A DNA stretch of 25,959 nucleotides from Gnetum montanum. Taxonomy: Eukaryota > Streptophyta > Gnetopsida > Gnetales > Gnetaceae. This document shows positions 20,517 through 25,959 of the stretch, piece by piece. The translations under genes were made by a program, and so were the position numbers. The notes under the pieces are model-generated. The model was given only the letters and a program-made list of their open reading frames with translations. It did not search any database and was not told the origin of the DNA. The number at the start of each line of letters is the position of its first letter. Position 1 is the first letter of the stretch. Where the stretch lies: positions 619,289 to 645,247 of the forward strand of contig MNCI01027496.1 in assembly GCA_015680685.1 (NCBI GenBank), in the 5' to 3' direction.

Positions 20517-21068
20517 TTATTGGAGCTGACTTTTAAAAAAATTGAATCGTACCAGCGCTTCCTTAAAGCATATTATTGAAATTTTGACCATGGCACGTTT
20601 GCTAAGCTTTTCATGCGCTTTCTCATGGCATGAGCAAGGATGAACATGTGCATGAATAATACCAAAAAGGCACATCTCAATGCAGTTTGTCAGAACCTTT
20701 TGGGTTTTCAGAAACATATCTAGGATGAATTTTTGCAGCATATCAAGGGGCCATCCAAAGTGACAAGTAACAAACTTAGGCCGAATATTTACACCATCTA
20801 TCAAGAATCCATTGGGGATGACATGACCACTCCCTCTGATTACGAACATCCCTTTTTTCATATCATAATAATCTCTTTCAACAAAAAAACTGCCAGCATC
20901 AATTTCCAACCATCCTTTCTCGAGTCTCGTTGTAGGAACCTTTCTTACTCATGAGGAATTAAGAAAAAATTCAGGTTTCACCTTGATAGCCTTTAGCTTC
21001 AAAGACACAGTATACTCTCGGTGCCATGAAATAATAGTTGCCATTCAAATACACCCATAACCGATAAG
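20517..21068 (-). pseudogene. PP2-like (phloem lectin) C-terminal domain, broken
   Basis: On the minus strand the left part reads GVFEWQL, a 2-base insertion (AG) around the GTEYTVS segment, KAIKVKPEFF, a TGA, then KGWLEIDAGSFFVERDYY, FVIRGSGHVIPNGF and LIDGVNIRPK. This order (Y.VS....., W.EI..GEF, ...HWK.GL.I.G..IRPK) is that of the C-terminal half of plant phloem protein 2 lectins, which bind N-acetylglucosamine oligomers and often follow an F-box. The usual HWK tryptophan-lysine is not kept. The 130-codon open stretch 20909-20517 starts at a TTG and covers the last part plus about 70 codons of unrelated tail. No F-box was seen. Confidence 0.6.
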
Positions 21069-21073
21069 GTTGA

Positions 21074-21304
21074 ATGCTCTACCGTGGAAGAGTCAAGATG
21101 ATAGGACTTCCATTACATTACTATACGGAAAGTGTCAAGGTTGTCGAGGTTATCGGTGTATTTGGATGGCAACTATTTTCTCCTGGCACCGAGTATACAG
21201 TGTCATTGAAGGCTATCAGGGTGAAACCTGAATTTTTACTCAAGTCTCTCTTTCTTTCAACGAACACAAGTCGCTGTAAATTAGCAACAAACATAGTACA
21301 GTAA
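21074..21304 (+). pseudogene. Second PP2-like fragment, inverted copy
   Basis: A 76-codon plus-strand frame with ESVKVVEVIGVFGWQLF, PGTEYTVSLKAIRVKPEF and a diverging tail. The segment 21138-21250 is an inverted near-copy of 20953-21068, differing by substitutions, a 2-base and a 6-base indel. It lacks the W.EI and IRPK half. The two copies diverge outward from a spacer of about 70 bases, forming an inverted repeat. Confidence 0.55.
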
Positions 21305-21402
21305 AAATACCCAATGATTTTATACGTTAAAGAAATATTAGTATTGGATTTCATGGGCAAAACCTTTCATATTCGAAGAGAATTTGGTTTTACCCACTTT
21401 GT

Positions 21403-21603
21403 TTGACAGAACTTCTTTTTTATAAGTCTGCAAAAACCCTTGGAACTGAAACGGCAACTTACAGATACAATGGTTTACTAAGAAAACTCGGTTGTCCAAA
21501 ATGGCTTAAAAAAAATGTCAGAAGCATGGAAGCAGAGTTGAACATGAAAAAACATAAGAGAGAAGTTTTCTTAAAAAATAACATACCAGGTTATCTTCCT
21601 TAG
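21403..21603 (+). CDS. Hypothetical 66-codon frame
   Basis: The frame is Lys-rich and matches no family. It overlaps the region just downstream (minus strand) of a candidate exon end at about 21595, so it may simply be antisense intron. Kept as a weak candidate only. Confidence 0.12.
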   Translation: MTELLFYKSAKTLGTETATYRYNGLLRKLGCPKWLKKNVRSMEAELNMKKHKREVFLKNNIPGYLP

Positions 21604-21775
21604 AAACCGCCGGCAACACAACGATGATAGATAGAACAGATAACGGAATTTGAACGCATCTTAGTGATTTCGCTTTAACTGGAGTTTGTATGTTTGCTTT
21701 TGAACCCTGGCAAAGGTTTTCATCGCCGCGCTTCCGAGTTGTCGCAACATTTCAAATTTGCCCATTTTTATTGCT
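21592..21775 (-). other. Candidate first exon with splice donor
   Basis: On the minus strand a GC-richer stretch holds a good start context (AAAAATGGGC, 34-codon frame) and an alternative frame open to the end (IPLSVLSIIVVLPAVSKED, signal-peptide-like). It ends ACCTG then GTATGTTA, a strong plant donor, near 21595. It lies upstream of the minus-strand PP2 fragment and could be its first exon. The lack of one clean frame argues for an untranslated exon or a relic. Confidence 0.3.
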
Positions 21776-22011
21776 AAGTCAAAGAACATGAGAAAACTAT
21801 AGAAATGATATGTTTTTTTAAAAAAAAAAAGAGTTTATTTGGTTTTTGTAACTAGGCTGACTCTTGCTAGCTACTGTGCTTAAGCAACGGAGAATTCAGT
21901 ACCTTAATTTTCTTTTCTTGTTCTTGTTTCCTTTAATTTTACAATTGCAATGAAAAGTCATAAAGAAAACCCTTACCAAACTATAGTCAGGGTTAGAATC
22001 CCTGAAACCCT

Positions 22012-22095
22012 TTCGAATTCTTTTCGTCTGTTCTGTCTATCATCTCTTTGTCGCGGTTTCGGCATACTCCGCTCAGCTGAATAAAGATAGGTGGG
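22012..22095 (+). other. Inverted partner of the candidate first exon
   Basis: The plus strand (TTCGAATTC..., CTGTCTATCAT, CGGTTTC, then GTGGGTATGTTATTTTTTT) resembles the minus strand of 21680-21580 (TTCAAATTC..., CTATCTATCAT, CGGTTTC, then GTATGTTATTTTTT). A donor-like GTGGGT sits in the matching place. The pair suggests an inverted duplication of a gene start. Confidence 0.3.
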
Positions 22096-22099
22096 TATG

Positions 22100-22453
22100 T
22101 TATTTTTTTCTGCATTCTAAACTTTTCTTGTTGACTCCTAAAATTTTTCTTCCCCTGGCCTAGCCACGGAGGGTGAGAAACCTGAAATAATGCATCGAAA
22201 ACGTTATTCCATTGTTGTAATTATAGACGGCTGGAACCAAAATAACTTGTTTATAAATGCGCACCAAGCTTCTCCTACCACTACCAAAAAAATGTTTAAT
22301 GAGGGGTTGTATCTAGGGGTGTTGAAAGAGTATAAATACACACTAAGGTTATAAGTTCTACCAATATATCTTCATATAGTTTTAACATGCTCTATATAGT
22401 AATAATTTTAAAAAATAATTAAAAAAGAAGTTATAGCATCTAACACTTTAGCC
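22100..22453. other. Unassigned DNA
   Basis: No gene or RNA is seen. The right part (22300-22450) shows words of the dispersed repeat family found at 650-1520. Confidence 0.4.
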
Positions 22454-22600
22454 AATGAGATGGGAAGTTGTTAGGATAAAAACAATAATATAGTACCTTA
22501 GTCGTAAAAGTAGATTTGGAAACTCCAAGTTATATGGGTTCAATTTTAGGGAGCAATGCTAAGTTATAAAGTTCCAATTTGACTATATATCTTGTGGGTA
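22454..22600 (+). mobile_element. SINE-like repeat, copy 1
   Basis: GGGTTCAATTTTAG (about 22538) fits a B box. The following AGTTATAAA...GACTATATATCTTG body matches the minus-strand unit at 1795-1998. The A-box side has decayed. Confidence 0.4.
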
Positions 22601-22744
22601 AATATTGCTAAAAAAAAATTCAAGTTTTGACACTCCCTAACTATATGTATCTTAGGATATATAACCAACATAAAACTTTCATAGAATTTAACCAAGCCAC
22701 AACAATGTATCATATCAACATACTTGTTAGAATCAAATAACTTA

Positions 22745-22867
22745 ACAATGAGCTGTTAGCCTAGTGGTATATATCTTGGCCTAGTAATGGTAGGTCACAG
22801 GTTTGATTCTACTTGGTAGCAGTAAGTTATGAACTTCTTTAAATTTTGGGTTGTACCTATATGAAAC
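22745..22867 (+). mobile_element. SINE-like repeat, copy 2
   Basis: TTAGCCTAGTGG (22756-22767) is a good polymerase III A box and AGGTTTGATTCT (22799-22810) a good B box with one CpG decay. Spacing is tRNA-like and the region between resembles a tRNA with degraded pairing. It is a SINE head rather than a tRNA gene, since no acceptor stem can be formed. Confidence 0.55.
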
Positions 22868-22964
22868 AATGCTGCTTGAGTTTGCTATAGATTTGGACGA
22901 CCATGGAACCCTAATGTCATTAGTTTGTCGATTTTTGGACAAATTCCATGTCGTTGGTGATGAT
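22868..22964 (+). repeat. Second copy of the 14.9-kb fragment
   Basis: About 95 bases match 14862-14960 at roughly 85 percent. It begins directly after a SINE-like unit and is cut at its right end by the LTR of element B at 22965. It keeps an open frame of 32 codons up to the LTR. Confidence 0.75.
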
Positions 22965-23726
22965 TGATAAGTGGCGAGGTACCCCTACACTCAACCATAC
23001 GAATACGAGCGTTACACGCGCGATCCGATCGAACTTCGTAGACTAAGTGCCTACACGCCTCATGGAACACTTAAGGTTAATCGTTCGTTGTCTTCTCAGA
23101 CTTACTTGTATTTGTCCCGGTTGTATGGTTAAGTAAGTCTGAGATATATGATTTTTATATCTTTTCAGTTCTATCGCCTATGCTAGGAGGGAAAAGGTGA
23201 AGAGACTAATTAACTAACCTTAACTAACTAACTAAGCCTTAATTAACCTAGAATTAGTATCCGTTTCCACTGACCGTTCACACCCTAAACCAATGCAACC
23301 TTGGTTACCAAACGCTATTCGTTACTAGGATCACCAAGCGTAATGCATGTGCTCGAAGCAGGGTTGAGAGAGATTTACTGAACTAATAAAGCATTTAAAT
23401 GATAAACAATAAATAACAGTAATTAAAATCCTAATTAGCTTAGTCCATGCACTGCAAGGTTTATCCAATAAGTTCATCTTTATTTCCGTACACAAACTTG
23501 TGTTCAGGTATAATATTTGCTCAAATAAAGATCCATTCACTTTGGAGCTCCTACTGTGGGCACATGGAAATTATTTATCTCTGGAGAGGTAAAATTGCCA
23601 GAGTTTTGCTATGGTCTAGGCCTAGATGGATAAACAAGGGAGAGATGCCTCTTATTTATAAATTTGGCAGCGCACTACGATATCATGTACACGATATCGC
23701 GGCCCATGCGATATCGCATCCCATCA
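22965..23726 (-). repeat. 3' LTR of element B
   Basis: It has three GATATC palindromes in U3 (23679-23684, 23693-23698, 23710-23715), a TATA box (plus 23653-23660), a 13-base perfect hairpin (23095-23107 with 23131-23143) and the GAAGACAACGAAC box (about plus 23082-23094, as complement). At 762 bases it is shorter than the LTRs of element A. It keeps more CpG sites than A, so it may be younger. Confidence 0.85.
23095..23143 (-). other. R/U5 hairpin, element B
   Basis: CTCAGACTTACTT (23095-23107) and AAGTAAGTCTGAG (23131-23143) are perfect reverse complements separated by 23 bases. Structurally equivalent hairpins are seen at 98-137 and 12960-12995. Confidence 0.75.
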
Positions 23727-23740
23727 TACCTCCATGACTG
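23727..23740 (-). promoter_or_regulatory. Polypurine tract of element B
   Basis: On the minus strand ATGGAGGTA precedes the LTR start TGATGGGA. It lines up with ATGGGAATA of element A at 3781-3789. Confidence 0.55.
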
Positions 23741-25582
23741 AATAAAAAATCGTCCTCGAGTTCCTTACAAAATATTGGGAAGGTATGGGATTATTAACTC
23801 AAATGGAACTAATGGTGACTAGGATGACATGTGAACGGATCATCATTACAGAACATGACAAAACTGGTGTTCACGACAACAAGAGTGAACACCTTATACA
23901 TTTAACATCAGGCCTTATTTGGTAGCTGAGAGAGAAGAGAGAGAGAGAAAGAAGTCTGCTGCTGCAAATGCCAAGATTGTGCCTTTCATTGTCTATCCGT
24001 AAGTGCACCATCCATCTTGTTCCTTGCATAGCTACTTTAGCATTGATCCATTCCAAGTGTTCCCTCCAGATCTAATCCATTGTTGTATGATTACCATCTG
24101 CACACACAACACAGTCTTATACTAGCAAGGGTAAATGAATCATAATGCAATTGATGCCTTGCTTCAGTGAAAGGTCCATTGGCTGAGTTATGGTATGGCT
24201 GATACGGATCTGGAGATATCATAGTGGCTACCGAAGGTGTAGGGGTTAGGAGAAAATTGAAAAAATTGGGTCTGGACCCCCATGACTAAGAGCAAACCTC
24301 CAGTAGGGATAGAATAGAAAAAGAATAAAGAACAAGAAAGATGGAGAAAAAGAAAACTATAACATCGATGAAATGGATGTCAAGATGGAAATGAACNATT
24401 TGGAACAAGAGTTAAAGTCTTAACCGCAAGAATTTACCAAAAAGAAAATAATGTGTCAACAAAAATATACACTAATGATACAATCAACAATGAGGTGAAC
24501 AATGGAGAGAAGGATGGAGAGAAGAGAATGGAATGGAATCCCAAGAACAAGGTGGTGTACAGCCCCTTGTGTAGTTAATGATTAATGTGACTTAGTAGAT
24601 TCCATTCCAAGTCTGGCGTCAAACAAACCACATCTAGTGACTTCGCATTAATGCATTCGGCCAATCCATCCCCTTGAAGTAACAATAATGCCTTCCCAAA
24701 GAGCCACCACCATTCCAATGAGACGAAGGGAGGAGAGAATGGGAAGTAAGAAGGGTTGTAGTTAGAGGGAACATTTTTATTTTAGTTCCATAACCAGTCC
24801 TTGTAGCCCAAATTGATATTTCGTCTAAGGGGTGTGCTTTGAATTCTCACTATTTTTTTTTTTGTGTTTATGCATGAGAACCACACCATGCAAAGACTTG
24901 TTATTTTTATTTGCTCAACTTCTCTATAATTAAGTAATGTCGAAACGGTAATAAAACTTAAGAAGAAAGCATCCAAGCACCCAAGAGAATGGCCAACACA
25001 AATGCATCAAGTTCCCTTGAAGCCACACCCTTTTCAATCCTTGAGTCCTTCCTTAGTTTGGGAAATGCCCAGTCACTGATTCATTATAGTTCTTATTTAG
25101 AAAGTGATTGTACATGTTCAAGCTAAGAGAGACCATAGAAATTTGTGGGTGTATGGATGAAGTGGACTCATTGCCTGCTATATCAAAAGAACCATACTTT
25201 AGTATCATCATCGTAACTTAAAGGTAAAAACCAAACATTAGCAATCAATAGAAAACAGTCCATACCATCATGAACACTTATTGGTGACAAACTTAACAAA
25301 ATGGATAAGTCACACACACACACAAGAAATGAAAAAGTATGAACAATGTTGTAAAACAAAAATAAGAAAAGTTAAAGAAATTTGTAAAACAAAAATGTGC
25401 AAAACAAAAACGTGTAAAACAAAAACTTAAAAAGAACTTAAGGCTCCAAATGATTAGCATAGGTGGCCATCTCCCCCATGAATGAATGGAAAGGGAGAGA
25501 TCCAAAATAACGAGCGCTTGTTTGAATTTTTTAGAAGTGTCCAACTTCTTCTGATTGATGTTTTCAGGTTAAGGGGTGAAAG
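23741..25582 (-). other. Non-coding 3' interior of element B
   Basis: No polymerase, integrase or accessory frame is seen. Low-complexity patches include a GA tract (23929-23955), purine-rich DNA (about 24300-24360), a CA microsatellite (about 25312-25325) and A-rich GTAAAACAAAAA words (25340-25435). Open stretches here are translations of low-complexity DNA. Confidence 0.5.
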
Positions 25583-25959
25583 TCAGTGACGCTCATACTC
25601 CAATGTATCTATGCCTTCATTGTGGGCGTGAGTTGTTCCCCCAGTTTCTTCAATGCATGTTGGTGGGCTGCTTTCTTGATTAGCTATCAACCACTGGGTG
25701 TTCCCTTGTTATGTGGTTGCTATATACAGGCATCGTTGTATTTGTGTTTCTTGGGCACACTAGTTGCATGTAGGAGATGCTGAGCATTCCTCCATGTCAT
25801 CACCCTCTGAGTCACTGTATGTGATGCATGGAACTTTCTTCTTCTCGATCTTTCCATAAATGTTTACCTTAGATATTTTCAAGGAAAGATCGCGAATTCC
25901 TAGGCATGCGTCTATTGTACTTAGCCATGCCCTTCCCATTATAATTGGGAAGTCCCCTT
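25583..25959 (-). pseudogene. Protease C-terminus of element B and end of its gag-pro frame
   Basis: The minus strand from the window edge reads DFPIIMGRAWLSTIDACLGI, then LSLKISKVNIYGKI: the C-terminal LGRPWL.T.DA segment of a Ty3/gypsy retropepsin. It parallels DFPINM and TWLSIIDAKLGM of element A. The frame continues for about 85 codons past the conserved KVPCIT (an acidic SDSEGDDMEE patch, then Ser/Thr/Gln-rich) with one TAG and one TAA, and ends at TGA 25583-25585. Reverse transcriptase would normally follow in the same frame; none does. The catalytic aspartate lies outside the window. Confidence 0.8.

Larger units (their letters stand above)
22965..25959 (-). mobile_element. Element B: 3' half of a gag-pro LTR element
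   Basis: The 3' LTR is 22965-23726, with interior to the right; the 5' part lies beyond the window. The LTR termini (TGATGGGA on the minus strand, ending CACTTATCA) and the 30 bases next to the purine tract match element A. The interior ends with a protease frame at 25959-25583. From there to the LTR (about 1.9 kb) no coding frame is seen, so this relative lacks both pol and the accessory ORF. A single ambiguous base N lies at 24397. Confidence 0.8.

Noticed and set aside
22745-22820. A functional tRNA gene
   Set aside because: A and B boxes are present, but no acceptor stem or anticodon stem pairs properly.
24397-24397. Second N as another gap duplication
   Set aside because: The flanks are not duplicated; it looks like a single uncalled base.
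25293-25544. 83-codon minus-strand frame rich in Phe and Cys
   Set aside because: It is a translation of A-rich GTAAAACAAAAA repeats and a CA microsatellite.

Overview
The window looks like repeat-rich, AT-rich intergenic DNA from a seed plant with a large genome; a gymnosperm is my guess. The evidence is plant Ty3/gypsy, Ty1/copia, RTE LINE and tRNA-derived SINE relics, plus two broken plant gene fragments: a FUSED/TIO-type kinase with an intron, and a phloem-protein-2 (PP2)-like lectin. I see no intact protein-coding gene, no tRNA or rRNA gene and no CRISPR array. The species assignment is inference; plant origin is well supported.

Layout. 1-273 is the end of an LTR (element C, plus strand). 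274-2846 is old repeat mosaic with SINE-like units and the 3' end of an RTE LINE at 2403-2700. 2847-13662 is one nearly full-length, decayed LTR retrotransposon (element A) on the minus strand: 5' LTR 12730-13662, primer binding site 12711-12729, gag about 12083-10100, aspartic protease 10013-9555, about 2.8 kb of non-coding DNA with a second U3-like promoter block near 7313-7410, a long accessory reading frame 6763-4008, a short purine tract, and 3' LTR 2847-3780. 13663-17960 is mostly unassigned, with small tandem repeats and one conserved fragment at 14862-14960. 17970-18986 is a Ty1/copia reverse transcriptase-RNase H relic (minus). 19739-20018 holds two exons of a FUSED-like kinase (plus). 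20517-21304 holds two PP2-like fragments in inverted orientation, followed by an inverted pair of possible first exons (21592-21760 and 22012-22090). 22440-22964 holds SINE-like units and a second copy of the 14.9-kb fragment. 22965-25959 is the 3' LTR and 3' half of element B, a relative of A, on the minus strand; its gag-pro frame ends at 25583 with no polymerase after it.

Main biological point. Elements A and B belong to one family of LTR elements (termini TGATGA...TCATCA, shared U3 palindromes, shared R/U5 hairpin). They carry gag and protease, but I see no reverse transcriptase or integrase, so they probably depended on another element for copying. Element A also carries an accessory frame of about 918 codons with coiled-coil character that I cannot match to any family. 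It sits where env-like or extra ORFs sit in some plant Ty3/gypsy elements. It contains about 44 stop codons, nearly all at plausible former glutamine codons, but only one net frameshift, which points to long methylation-driven decay.
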